DNA of 64,000 nt from Alloyangia pacifica (GTDB lineage Bacteria > Pseudomonadota > Alphaproteobacteria > Rhodobacterales > Rhodobacteraceae): NCBI RefSeq assembly GCF_900116195.1, contig NZ_FOZW01000018.1:17036-81035 (forward strand), read 5' to 3'. The notes under the pieces were generated by a model. That model made no database searches and was not told the origin of the DNA. It worked only from the letters and a program-made list of their open reading frames with translations. The translations under genes and the position numbers were made by a program. The stretch's first letter is position 1, and each line of letters starts with the position of its first letter. Of the stretch, positions 35,717-44,592 are shown in pieces.

Positions 35717-36172
35717 TCAGGGCAGCCAGACCGACAGCAGTTCGGTGAACCCGAAGTAGATCGCCAGCGTCATGCCGACGGGAAACAGGACGACGAGCAG
35801 CCAGTTGCGCTCGCCCAGCAGGATCAGCCCGACGATGAAGGCCACCAGCGTCGAGGGCAGATAGCCCACCGGCATGAAGGCGACGGCGTAGCAGATCATC
35901 AGCAGGGTAAAGCCCGCCATGGCCGCCAGCGTGCGCTTGCCGGGCATGACGATATCGGTTTGGGGGTCATGCTCAGCCCGCAGGGCGCGCACGATCAGCA
36001 GCACCGACAGCAAGGCGATGAGGGCAATCACCAGCCAGGGCATGAAGCTCGGCCCGGCCGCGCTCGAGTTGAAGCCCTGCTTGATGTAGGTGGCGCGCCA
36101 GCCGGCAAAGCCGCAGAGCAGCAGCAGGCCGGTGCCGATCCAGAGATCCGCCTTTTGCTCGCGTAGGATCAT
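35717..36172 (-). CDS. tctB: TTT transporter small membrane subunit TctB (system 2)
   Basis: 151 residues, four hydrophobic helices, opening MILREQKADLWIGTGLLLL. It is first in its operon. ATG 36172 has GGAGGAG upstream, which decides against the longer frame reaching 36319 into the promoter region. Confidence 0.88.
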   Translation of the reverse strand: MILREQKADLWIGTGLLLLCGFAGWRATYIKQGFNSSAAGPSFMPWLVIALIALLSVLLIVRALRAEHDPQTDIVMPGKRTLAAMAGFTLLMICYAVAFMPVGYLPSTLVAFIVGLILLGERNWLLVVLFPVGMTLAIYFGFTELLSVWLP

Positions 36173-36583
36173 CTGCCACTCCTCCGTTTGACAGCGGGCC
36201 TTTGGCGGCAAGCACCTCGGGGGATGCCCTGGCTCGATGCCGCGCCGCAACTTGCATGGCAAAATGCAGTCGAGATGACAACATGTCAATTCACAAACCG
36301 AAAAAATGTCAAAATTCATGGAATTCTCTCAGGGAGACGCGCTAGCAACAGATCACATGCCTCACAGAATTACTCTATATATCATACTTTTAATCCATCA
36401 TTCAGAATACTATCCCCCTATAGCGCCACCCTCCCGGCACCACCCCCTTAGGAACTTACCATTTGACAACTTGTAAAACTTCGGCCAGTTCTACCGCCAA
36501 GCGATCGCCGCACTCCGCGCAGGAAGGCGACTCGAACACGCAAGTACACGGGCGCGACCGCGCACCCAGAGGAGGACCCCGCG
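36173..36583. promoter_or_regulatory. AT-rich divergent promoter region of the acid-sugar cluster
   Basis: The 411-bp gap between tctB (minus) and the alcohol dehydrogenase (plus) is strikingly AT-rich around 36290-36420. It holds two related dyads: TGACA-ACA-TGTCA (36276-36288) and TTTGACA-ACT-TGTAAAA (36462-36478, six of seven arm positions paired), plus a half-site TGTCAAAA at 36307. One dyad lies near each gene, so a shared regulator, most likely the FadR-type GntR at 38792, could control both directions. Confidence 0.6.
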
Positions 36584-37702
36584 ATGCATGACCTGACGAC
36601 CCCTATCGAGCTGCGCCGTCCTGCGCTGATCCACTATGGCAGCGGCACGCTGGAAAAGCTGGCCGACTGGGTCGCCGCCTCGGGTTATAAGGCGCCCTTC
36701 GTGGTGGCCGATCCAGTCAACGCCGCGCGGCTCCCGGCGCTCGGTCTCGGCGAGGTCGGCTGTTTCGGCACCGTGGTCCCCGAGCCCGACAGCGACAATC
36801 TGGCCGCAGCGGTCGCGGCCGCCGAGGGCGCCGACCTGGTGATCGGATTCGGCGGCGGCTCAGCGATGGATCTCGCCAAGCTGGTCGCCGTGCTGGTGGG
36901 TCAGCCCCTGGGACTCGCGGACATCAGCGGCCCCAACCGCGCCCCCGCGCGCAAGGTCGGGCTCGTGCAGATTCCCACCACCGCCGGCACCGGCTCCGAG
37001 GTCGGCACCCGTGCGCTGGTCACCGACCCCGCCTCGAACAGCAAGATCGCGACGGAAAGCCCGCACATGCTGGCCGACCTGGCGATCATCGACCCCGACC
37101 TGACGATGACCGTGCCGCCGCATGTCACCGCCGCCACCGGCGTCGATGCCATGGCCCATTGCGCCGAGGCCTTCACCTCGAAGCGTGCCCATCCGCTGAT
37201 CGACGGCTACGCGCTGCAGGGCATCGAGCTGGTCGGCCGCTACCTGCGCCGCGCCGTCGAGGATGGCGCGGACACCGAGGCCCGTGCCGGCCTCTCGTTG
37301 GCGGCCTTCTACGGCGGCATCTGCCTCGGCCCGGTCAACACCACCGCTGGCCATGCCCTGAGCTACCCTCTCGGCACCCGCTACAAGCTGCCGCACGGCA
37401 TCGCCAATGCGCTGATCTTCCCGCATGTTCTGGCCGCCAACGCCGCTGCCCGCCCCGAGAAGACCGCGCTCATCGCTCGCGCACTGGGGTTCGAGGCAGG
37501 CAGCGAGGCCGACATCCGTGACGGTGCCACAGCCTTTTGCGCGGCGCTCGGGCTCGACATGCGGCTGCGCGCCCATGGCGTGGCCGAGGATGACTTGCGG
37601 GCCATGGCCGAAGAGGCCCACGCGATCCGTCGCCTGCTTGACTGGAATCCGCGGGACCTGTCGGTGGACGAGATCGAGGAGATCTATCGCCGCGCGTACT
37701 GA
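36584..37702 (+). CDS. Iron-containing alcohol dehydrogenase family protein
   Basis: 372 residues of the Fe-ADH (group III) fold. GFGGGSAMDLAK binds the nucleotide phosphate; PTTAGTGSEVG is a family signature; metal ligands are in GVDAMAHCAEA (Asp, His), NTTAGHALSYP (His) and KLPHGIANA (His). It probably oxidises a hydroxyl of the imported acid sugar with NAD. It starts a plus-strand operon with the acid-sugar kinase and GntR regulator. Confidence 0.92.
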   Translation: MHDLTTPIELRRPALIHYGSGTLEKLADWVAASGYKAPFVVADPVNAARLPALGLGEVGCFGTVVPEPDSDNLAAAVAAAEGADLVIGFGGGSAMDLAKLVAVLVGQPLGLADISGPNRAPARKVGLVQIPTTAGTGSEVGTRALVTDPASNSKIATESPHMLADLAIIDPDLTMTVPPHVTAATGVDAMAHCAEAFTSKRAHPLIDGYALQGIELVGRYLRRAVEDGADTEARAGLSLAAFYGGICLGPVNTTAGHALSYPLGTRYKLPHGIANALIFPHVLAANAAARPEKTALIARALGFEAGSEADIRDGATAFCAALGLDMRLRAHGVAEDDLRAMAEEAHAIRRLLDWNPRDLSVDEIEEIYRRAY

Positions 37703-37729
37703 ACGCGGCGCCGCATCATGGGAGGAGAG

Positions 37730-38761
37730 ATGCGCAAACGGGTACATATCGTCGCGGACGACCTGACCGGCGCGCTGGACAGCGCAGCCACCTTTGCCGC
37801 ACGCGGCGCCCGGGTGCGCGTGGCCTGCCGCGCCGAGGACCTGCCGGAGGCGCTCGCCTCGACGGCGGAGGTCGTCGCCGTGGCCACGGGCACCCGCGAC
37901 GGCCCCGAGGGCGAGGCCATCGAGGTCGCACGACGGGTGGCCCGTGATCTGGCGGGGCGCGACGGTCTCCTCTTCAAGAAGGTCGACAGCCGGCTGAAGG
38001 GGCATATCCGCGCCGAACTGGCTGAGCTTGCACCCTCCGGCACGCCACTGCTGGTCAATCCCGCCATCCCCAGGCTCGGACGGCACTGCCTTGGCGGCGC
38101 GGTCACCGGAGCGGGTGTCGACGCTCCAATCCCGGTGGCACCGCGCATTGGCCGCGACGTCAGCGTGCCCGACACCGACACACCCGAGGACCTGGCGGCA
38201 CAACTGCCCGCAGAGCTCGGCGGCACGGTGCTGGTCGGCGCCGCGGGGTTGGCCGAAGCACTGGCGACGCGGCTCTGGCCGCACCCCGTCACGCCCCCCT
38301 CACTGCACCTGACGTGCCCGGCCCTGCTTGCGATCGGCTCACGGGATCCCGTCACCGTCGCCCAGGTCGACGCCCTGCGGGACGTGCCGATGCTCGCCGC
38401 TCCCAACGGCACCTGCTCCCGCCTCCCGGACGCCGCGCAGACACCGATCCTGCTGATACGCATGACCCCGGGCAGCGAGGTGATCTCCGCCGCCGAGGCC
38501 GGGGCCGCCTTTGCGCGCACCATCGCAGAAGCACAGGCACGTCTGACGCCGGCGACGCTGTTCGCCTGCGGCGGCGAGAGCGCCGCCGCCCTCCTCGCCG
38601 ATCTTGGGATAGGACAACTGGACGTGTTGGGCGAAGCGCTGCCCGGCGTGCCGGTGGCACGATGCGCAGGCGGGCAGGAATTCACGCTGGTCACGAAATC
38701 CGGCGGCTTCGGCGCGACCGATACATTGGTAAAACTTGTCAAATTGCTGGCGAACAACTAA
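37730..38761 (+). CDS. Four-carbon acid-sugar kinase family protein (DUF1537), compact
   Basis: 343 residues. The N-terminus reads VHIVADDLTGALDSAATFAARG, and FKKVDSRLKGHI and the C-terminal FACGGESAAALL and KSGGFGATDTL motifs are those of DtnK/OtnK kinases, which phosphorylate D-threonate or erythronate at O4. It is clearly shorter than the usual roughly 420 residues, mainly in the middle, but both motif ends are present. ATG 37730 is preceded closely by GGAGGAG. It would supply the phosphorylated acid to the PdxA2-like enzyme encoded divergently. Confidence 0.85.
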   Translation: MRKRVHIVADDLTGALDSAATFAARGARVRVACRAEDLPEALASTAEVVAVATGTRDGPEGEAIEVARRVARDLAGRDGLLFKKVDSRLKGHIRAELAELAPSGTPLLVNPAIPRLGRHCLGGAVTGAGVDAPIPVAPRIGRDVSVPDTDTPEDLAAQLPAELGGTVLVGAAGLAEALATRLWPHPVTPPSLHLTCPALLAIGSRDPVTVAQVDALRDVPMLAAPNGTCSRLPDAAQTPILLIRMTPGSEVISAAEAGAAFARTIAEAQARLTPATLFACGGESAAALLADLGIGQLDVLGEALPGVPVARCAGGQEFTLVTKSGGFGATDTLVKLVKLLANN

Positions 38762-38791
38762 TCCCACTACCCGGATCACGAGGCAGGGCTG

Positions 38792-39514
38792 ATGGCGACA
38801 GGCAGGACAAAGACGCGAATGCCGCTTGCAGACAAGGTGTACCATTCGCTGCACGCGCGGATCGTCAACGGCGAGTACCCGGCCAACGAGAAACTTCCGT
38901 CGGAGGTACAGCTCTCCGAGGAATTCGGCGTGTCCCGCCCAGTGCTGCGCGCCGCGCTCGAAAAGCTGCGTGACGACGGCATGGTTGTCTCGCGGCAGGG
39001 GGCCGGCAGCTTCGTGCGCGCCGTGGCGAACACCGTTCCGCTCGGCTTTTCGAAGGTCGAAACTCTCGCCGACATCCAGCGATGCTACGAGTTTCGCATC
39101 AATCTCGAGACAGAGGCCGCCGCACTGGCCGCCGAGCGCCGCAACACCGAGCTGCTTGGCGAGATCGAAAAGGCGCTGGACCTGCTGCGCGCCGCGACCG
39201 GCTCGCTGCAACACCGCGAAGATGCGGATTTCATGTTCCACAGCGGCATCGCGCGGGCCTCGAACAACCAGTATTTCGAAGCCACCTTCCGCGCCCTGCG
39301 CGATCACGTGAATGTCGGGATGAAGCTGCATGGCGAGTCGCTGATGAACGATGGGCGCAAGGGGCTTGAGGAAGTCCTGGCCGAGCACACGCAGATCTTC
39401 GAAGCCATTCGCGACCGCGAGCCGGAGCGCGCACGCAGCGGGATGCGCAAACACCTCGAGCATTCTCGGGACCGGCTCTTCGGCGGCGGGCTGCTCGATT
39501 TGTCGCTGCGGTAG
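38792..39514 (+). CDS. GntR-family (FadR/FCD) regulator of the acid-sugar cluster
   Basis: 240 residues: winged helix with LPSEVQLSEEFGVSRPVLRAALEKL (about residues 34-60; wing RQGAGSFV) and an FCD domain with the D-x3-H pattern DADFMFHSGIA and a later His in LAEHTQIFEAI. It is the last gene of the adh-kinase-gntR operon and is expected to bind the TGACA/TGTCA dyads at 36276-36288 and 36462-36478 and release on acid-sugar binding. Confidence 0.88.
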   Translation: MATGRTKTRMPLADKVYHSLHARIVNGEYPANEKLPSEVQLSEEFGVSRPVLRAALEKLRDDGMVVSRQGAGSFVRAVANTVPLGFSKVETLADIQRCYEFRINLETEAAALAAERRNTELLGEIEKALDLLRAATGSLQHREDADFMFHSGIARASNNQYFEATFRALRDHVNVGMKLHGESLMNDGRKGLEEVLAEHTQIFEAIRDREPERARSGMRKHLEHSRDRLFGGGLLDLSLR

Positions 39515-40152
39515 GCCCTTCGGGGAGCCATTCCTTCGGACCGGGGCGGCGCGCACCTCTCGGCACACAGAGGTAGCGGCAGCCTGCAGCGAAGCGCGCG
39601 CCGCAACCGGAGGATCGGGGCCCCAAAGTGCGTGACCCCGAACCGTACCTTGCCCACCTGCAAACCGGACTGCACCCTTGCGACGCGCCTCTCCAAGCGC
39701 CGATGACGCGACTGCTCCGGGGTCGGCCGCGACGCCGCAAGAGTCGTATGTGATCACATCGAGCTACGGCAACCGTCGGTGATGGGGTGTCCTGCGCTGA
39801 AAATGCCTCGCGGCGGCCATGCCCGCACCCATTCCCGCAAGCCGGCCGAACCAAAGTTCTGTGCGCTGACGCAGGGTGATTGTGAGCGGACGCGCAATGA
39901 GACCCCTTTCCGCAGCCGCACCCCGACACCATGGCAAAGGCATCCCCCCTTCAATTTGAAAGCCTTTGCATCGCGGCATGAGATGTTTTCACGTTTTCGT
40001 AATGACTTGCCCTCTCCCCGAAAGTCGCTCGAAAATCGCGCCCTAGGGGAAGGTGTCCATCTTGCGCGCGGATGTGACGCGGCGTAGGGCGGCATTCTGT
40101 CGCGCTTCGTTAGCGCACAAATGTTCCACCCAGACCGGCAGGACACCCCAAA
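39515..40152. other. Gene-free region of about 640 bp with a nested dyad
   Basis: No convincing gene on either strand. Upstream of the dehydrogenase operon is a nested symmetry: GCAAAGGC (39934-39941) pairs with GCCTTTGC (39962-39969), and inside it TTCAA-T-TTGAA (39950-39960). This may be an operator or an mRNA hairpin for the following operon. From about 39970 to 40152 the DNA is promoter-like but no clear -35/-10 pair stands out. Confidence 0.5.
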
Positions 40153-40854
40153 ATGACTGACCTCCCCGGATACCCGAGCCGCCGAAGCTTCCTGAAAGCT
40201 ACCGCAGCCGGGGCCGCTCTTTCCGGGCTCGCACTGCCTGCCTCCGCGCAGCAGACGCCGAAGCCCGTTTCCCTCGACGACTACCAGCGTGAATATCTGA
40301 ATGCCGACGAATGGGCATTCATCATGGCCGCGACCGCGCGGCTGATCCCTTCTGAAGGCGATGGCCCCGGTGCGCTTGAAGCGCGCGTGCCCGTCTTCAT
40401 CGACCGCCAGCTGGCCAGCGACTACGGCACCGCCGACGACTGGTACATGGAAGGTCCGCACGACGCTTCCGCCGAGCCCGCGCGCGGCTGGCAGACTCCG
40501 CTGAACCCGGCCGAAGTCTACCGCCAGGCAATCCCCGCCTTCAACGCGTGGTGCCAAGAGACCCATGGCGCGGCCTTCGCCGAGCTGAGCCCCGAGCAGC
40601 AGGATGCCTCCCTCACCTCGCTGCAGAACGGTGACGTCGCTCTGGCGGGCGAGGTCCGCGAATTCTGGGGCCTGCTGCTGAGCAACACCAAGGAAGGCTA
40701 CTTTGCCGACCCGCAATACGGCGGCAACCACGGCATGCAGTCCTGGGTCTACATCGGCTTCCCGGGCGCCCGCGCGGCCTACCGTGAATGGCCCGAGCGC
40801 CACAACGTGAAATACCCGCTGGGTCCGGTCTCGATCAGCGGCGAAAGGGCATAA
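40153..40854 (+). CDS. Gluconate 2-dehydrogenase subunit 3-like protein (Tat-exported)
   Basis: 233 residues with a twin-arginine signal (SRRSFLKATAAGAALSGLALPASA). The rest matches the small subunit of membrane three-component flavoprotein dehydrogenases, which accompanies the GMC subunit and carries it through the Tat system. It is followed after 2 bp by the GMC gene. The substrate cannot be told from this subunit. Confidence 0.9.
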   Translation: MTDLPGYPSRRSFLKATAAGAALSGLALPASAQQTPKPVSLDDYQREYLNADEWAFIMAATARLIPSEGDGPGALEARVPVFIDRQLASDYGTADDWYMEGPHDASAEPARGWQTPLNPAEVYRQAIPAFNAWCQETHGAAFAELSPEQQDASLTSLQNGDVALAGEVREFWGLLLSNTKEGYFADPQYGGNHGMQSWVYIGFPGARAAYREWPERHNVKYPLGPVSISGERA

Positions 40855-40856
40855 GA

Positions 40857-42626
40857 ATGGCACGTCAGGAAAAGAAAAAGGACGTGGTCATTGTCGGCCT
40901 CGGCTGGACCGGCTCGATCGCAGGTATCGAGCTGGCGCAGGAAGGCCTCGACATCGTCGCGCTGGAGCGCGGCCATGACCAGGACACGGTTCCGAACTTC
41001 GAATACCCGCAGCAGATCGACGAGCTGAAATACGGCGTGCGTCTGAAAATGATGCAGAAGCCGTCGCAGCAGACCGTCACCGTGCGCCGCAACGACGGCG
41101 AGACCGCCCTGCCCTACCGCTCGCTTGGCTCCTTCCTGCCCGGCAACGGCGTCGGCGGTGCCGGCACGCACTGGAACGGCCTCAACTGGCGGCCGCAGGA
41201 AGTCGAACTGAAACTTCGCAGCCACGTGCGCGACAACTGGGGCGAGCAGATCATTCCCGAGGGGATGAACCTGCGTGACTACCCGGTCAGCTACGACGAG
41301 CTCGAGCCGTTCTTCACGCAGTTCGAAAAGGTCGCGGGCATCTCCGGCTACGCCGGCAACCTCAACGGCGAGATCCGTGAAGGCGGCAACCCCTTCGAGG
41401 GCTGGCGCTCCGAAGACTTCCCGATGCCGCCGCTGCCGACCACCTACGACTCGGCCAAGTTCCAGGAAGCCGCCAAGGCAATGGGCTACCACCCGTTCCC
41501 GGCCTCGGCGGGCATCGCTTCGACCGCCTACGTGAACCCGTACGGCATGCAGATGGGCCCGTGCAACTTCTGCGGCTTCTGCGAGCGCTACGGCTGCTAT
41601 CAGTACTCCAAGTCCTCGCCGCAGACGGCGATCCTCGGCGCGCTCAAGCGCATGCCGAACTTCGAGTACCGCACCGGCTCGGAAGTTCTGCGCGTGGAAC
41701 TGGCCGAAGATGGCAAGACCGCGACCGGCGTCACCTACTGGGACGAAGCGGCGCAGGAAGAAGTCTTCCAGCCCGCCGACATCGTGATCCTGTCGAGCTA
41801 CCAGCTCAACAACGTGCACCTGATGCTGCTCTCGGGCCTGGGCGAGGCCTACAACCCGCTGACCGGTGAAGGCACGCTGGGCAAGAACTACGCCTACCAG
41901 ATGAACGGCGGCGTCTCGATGTTCTTCAAGGACGCCGAGTTCAACCCCTTCGTCGGCCACGGTGCCAACGGCATGGTCATCGACGACTTCTCGATCAGCC
42001 AGAACGACTTCGGCGCCGAGGGCTTCATCGGTGGCTCCTACTGGCGCGCCGGCACGTTCAACGGCCAGCCGATCCGCAACATGCCGCTGCCCAAGGGCAC
42101 GCCGAGCTGGGGCGCGGGCTGGAAGGAAGGCATCGGCGAGTGGTACGGCCACGCGATGTCGATCGGCTCGCATGGCTCGCACATGTCCTATGCGAACAAC
42201 CACCTCGACCTCGACCCCACCTACACCGACCGCCACGGCCGTCCGCTGATGCGCATGACGTTCAACTGGCAGGACAACGACCTGAAGATGAACCAGTTCA
42301 TGAAGTCGAAGATGGAGCCGCTGGCCGCTTCGATGAACCCCGACATCATGCAGGCCGGGTTCAAGAACATCGGTGCGCAATATGACGTGCGTCCCTACCA
42401 GACCACGCACAACACCGGCGGTCACATCATGGCCGAGAACGCCCGCGAGGGCGCGGTCAACCGCTACTCGCAGACCTTCAAGGCGCACAACGTCTTCGCC
42501 ATGGGCGCGGGCAACTTCGTGCAGAACACCCAGTACAACCCGACCGGCCTCGTGGGCGGTCTGGCCTATCACACGGTGCACGCGATCCGCACGCAGTACC
42601 TCTCGAACCCCCGTCCGCTGGTCTGA
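40857..42626 (+). CDS. GMC-family flavoprotein dehydrogenase, large subunit
   Basis: 589 residues. FAD motif VIVGLGWTGSIAG at residues 11-23, the catalytic His region QTTHNTGGHIMAEN (about 521) and the closing segment NPTGLVGGLAYHTVHA fit gluconate/sugar 2-dehydrogenase large subunits. A cysteine group CNFCGFCERYGC near residues 236-247 could hold an iron-sulfur centre, as known for related FAD-glucose and fructose dehydrogenases. It has no signal of its own and is presumably co-exported with subunit 3. It oxidises a sugar, aldonate or alcohol and passes electrons to the triheme cytochrome downstream. Confidence 0.9.
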   Translation: MARQEKKKDVVIVGLGWTGSIAGIELAQEGLDIVALERGHDQDTVPNFEYPQQIDELKYGVRLKMMQKPSQQTVTVRRNDGETALPYRSLGSFLPGNGVGGAGTHWNGLNWRPQEVELKLRSHVRDNWGEQIIPEGMNLRDYPVSYDELEPFFTQFEKVAGISGYAGNLNGEIREGGNPFEGWRSEDFPMPPLPTTYDSAKFQEAAKAMGYHPFPASAGIASTAYVNPYGMQMGPCNFCGFCERYGCYQYSKSSPQTAILGALKRMPNFEYRTGSEVLRVELAEDGKTATGVTYWDEAAQEEVFQPADIVILSSYQLNNVHLMLLSGLGEAYNPLTGEGTLGKNYAYQMNGGVSMFFKDAEFNPFVGHGANGMVIDDFSISQNDFGAEGFIGGSYWRAGTFNGQPIRNMPLPKGTPSWGAGWKEGIGEWYGHAMSIGSHGSHMSYANNHLDLDPTYTDRHGRPLMRMTFNWQDNDLKMNQFMKSKMEPLAASMNPDIMQAGFKNIGAQYDVRPYQTTHNTGGHIMAENAREGAVNRYSQTFKAHNVFAMGAGNFVQNTQYNPTGLVGGLAYHTVHAIRTQYLSNPRPLV

Positions 42627-42637
42627 GGAGAACGTAA

Positions 42638-43993
42638 ATGAAGACCTTCCTCCGCATCATCGGCGGCCTGGCCGTGCTGGGCGTCATCGCCCTGCTGGCC
42701 TTCATCTTCGTGCCGGTGCAGATCAGCAAACCCGCGCAGGAGCTGGCCGCCGACTGGCAGCCGGAACCCGGCCAGGGTGAATACGTGATGCATGCCTCGG
42801 ACTGCGTGGCCTGCCACACCGCCGAGGGTGGCGAGCCGCTCGCCGGCGGCCGCGCCATCGCCTCGCCCATGGGCACCATCTGGTCGACCAACATCACCCC
42901 CGACGCCGAGACCGGCATCGGCGAGTGGTCCTATGACGAGTTCCGCGCCGCCATGGTGGACGGGATCGCCAAGGGCGGCACCCATCTCTACCCGGCGATG
43001 CCCTACGAGAACTATCGCCTGATGAAGGAAGAGGACATCCGTGCCCTCTACGACTACCTCATGGCAGAGGTCGAGCCGGTGAAAAACGAGGTGCAAGAAA
43101 CGCAGCTGAAGTTCCCCTTCAACCTGCGCTTCGGCATCCGCGCCTGGAACTGGCTGGCGCTGACCCATGACGCCGGCTTCAACCCGGTCGGCACCTCCGA
43201 CCTGCAGGACCGCGGCCAGTACCTCGTCGAGGGCCCCGGCCACTGCGCCGCCTGCCACAGCCCGCGTACGCCCTTCATGTCGCAGGACGGCGTGACGGCG
43301 GATGAGGACAGCTTCCTCGCCGGCGGCGTCATCGACGGCTGGAACGCCCCGGCGCTGCGCGGCGAAGACTCCGCACCGCAGCAGTGGTCGGTCGAGCAGC
43401 TGGCAGCCTACCTCGCCACCGGCCGCAACGCCCACTCCACCGCCAACGGCGAGATGGGTCTCGTGGTCGAGCACTCGCTGCAGTACCTGACCGACGAGGA
43501 CAACCTCGCCATGGCCGCCTTCCTCAAGGGGATGGACGGGGCAGAGGTCGAAGCACCCGAGACCTTCGCGGCCAAGGGTGTGGGTGCGATCGAGATCGCC
43601 GGCGCGGATGACGCCGGAGAGGCGACCGCGTCCATGCTGACCGAGGCCAACCCGGACATGCCGCTCGGTGCGCGTCTCTACAGCGACAACTGCATCGGCT
43701 GCCACTTTGCCAGCGGCAAGGGCGCGGCGGAAATCTTCCCCGAGCTGCAGGACAACCACATGGTCACCGGCTCGGAGACCAAGCCGCTGATCTCGGTGAT
43801 CCTGAACGGCGCCGAGGTTCCCGGCACCGCGAAACGTCCGATGACGCTGCGCATGCAGGGCTACGCGGACCGCATGTCGGACGAGGAAGTCGCCGAGCTG
43901 GCCAGCTGGCTGCGCAAGGCCTGGGGCAACGACGCCGGGCAAGTGAGCGCCGCCGAGGTTGCCGCGGTTCGGAACGCCGACGCCAGCCACTGA
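42638..43993 (+). CDS. Triheme cytochrome c subunit of the membrane dehydrogenase
   Basis: 451 residues. One N-terminal membrane segment (FLRIIGGLAVLGVIALLAFIF) is followed by three class I cytochrome domains with CVACH, CAACH and CIGCH. This is the standard electron-exit and membrane-anchor subunit of gluconate/alcohol dehydrogenase complexes, feeding ubiquinone or a terminal oxidase. It is last in the operon and is followed by a clear terminator. Confidence 0.94.
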   Translation: MKTFLRIIGGLAVLGVIALLAFIFVPVQISKPAQELAADWQPEPGQGEYVMHASDCVACHTAEGGEPLAGGRAIASPMGTIWSTNITPDAETGIGEWSYDEFRAAMVDGIAKGGTHLYPAMPYENYRLMKEEDIRALYDYLMAEVEPVKNEVQETQLKFPFNLRFGIRAWNWLALTHDAGFNPVGTSDLQDRGQYLVEGPGHCAACHSPRTPFMSQDGVTADEDSFLAGGVIDGWNAPALRGEDSAPQQWSVEQLAAYLATGRNAHSTANGEMGLVVEHSLQYLTDEDNLAMAAFLKGMDGAEVEAPETFAAKGVGAIEIAGADDAGEATASMLTEANPDMPLGARLYSDNCIGCHFASGKGAAEIFPELQDNHMVTGSETKPLISVILNGAEVPGTAKRPMTLRMQGYADRMSDEEVAELASWLRKAWGNDAGQVSAAEVAAVRNADASH

Positions 43994-44014
43994 GCTCGCA
44001 GACACAAGAACGAG

Positions 44015-44041
44015 AAGGGGCCGGATTTCCGGCCCCTTTTT
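44015..44041 (+). terminator. Rho-independent terminator of the dehydrogenase operon
   Basis: AAGGGGCCGGA (44015-44025) pairs with TCCGGCCCCTT (44028-44038), ending in TTTTT (44037-44041). It begins 22 bp after the cytochrome gene and is the most canonical terminator in the window. Confidence 0.92.
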
Positions 44042-44553
44042 CATGCTTTCCACGATGTGAAATGTCTCGCCCCAGAGTGATGCGGACGCCAGCGGGGGCT
44101 GCCTGCCGCCGGTGTAGCGTGTCACTTTCGCGCGAAACCTTGCCGCCAGACCAATCACGCTGCACCGCGCGGGCCTCGGGCGACCACTATCTGTCCGGCA
44201 TCGGCATCCGGCTGCCGCGCGACCGCTGCGCGTTCCTGCGGACGGCCCTGCCCGAACCTGAATGCCAATGCCCGAACCGCCTCGATGCCCGCACCCGATC
44301 GCTAGAGGCAGGGTGAAGGCCGGATCTAGAATATCGCGTCCGGCAAAGGAGCGCCCCGGGCAAGCCCTCCCCCCATTTGCGCCGCACCTATTCGTGCGAA
44401 GGCGCGACCTCCCCCCCAAAGGATTTCGAACACATCCGGCGCATGCCAGGTGCCGGGATCGGATCGGGGCCGGGCGGGACGGAAGGCACAAGCTCCCCTC
44501 CCTCTTTGCTTGACAGAGGCCGCTAGAATCCGGATTGTTACTAATTAGGATAC
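44042..44553. other. Gene-free spacer of about 510 bp
   Basis: No supported gene. Short frames on both strands lack ribosome sites and have arginine-rich shadow composition. Composition shifts to AT-rich from about 44520, marking the promoter of the acyl-CoA synthetase: TTGACA at 44511-44516 is a good -35 element, with no equally good -10 at the expected distance. Confidence 0.55.
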
Positions 44554-44576
44554 ATCGTTCTATTTATTGGAACGAT
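44554..44576. promoter_or_regulatory. IclR-type dyad upstream of the ADP-forming acyl-CoA synthetase
   Basis: ATCGTTC (44554-44560) and GAACGAT (44570-44576) are perfect complements around a 9-bp AT spacer. It lies 16 bp before the start codon. The core GTTC-N9-GAAC occurs again at 48207-48223 in front of tctC and the two iclR genes, which suggests co-regulation by one of those IclR proteins. Confidence 0.7.
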
Positions 44577-44592
44577 TAGGGAGGAGACATCA

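Noticed and set aside
39231..40087. Frames in the 39.5-40.1 kb gap as a possible small gene or gene remnant
   Set aside because: Translations are Arg/Ser/Cys-rich without similarity to anything I recognise, and none begins with a ribosome site.
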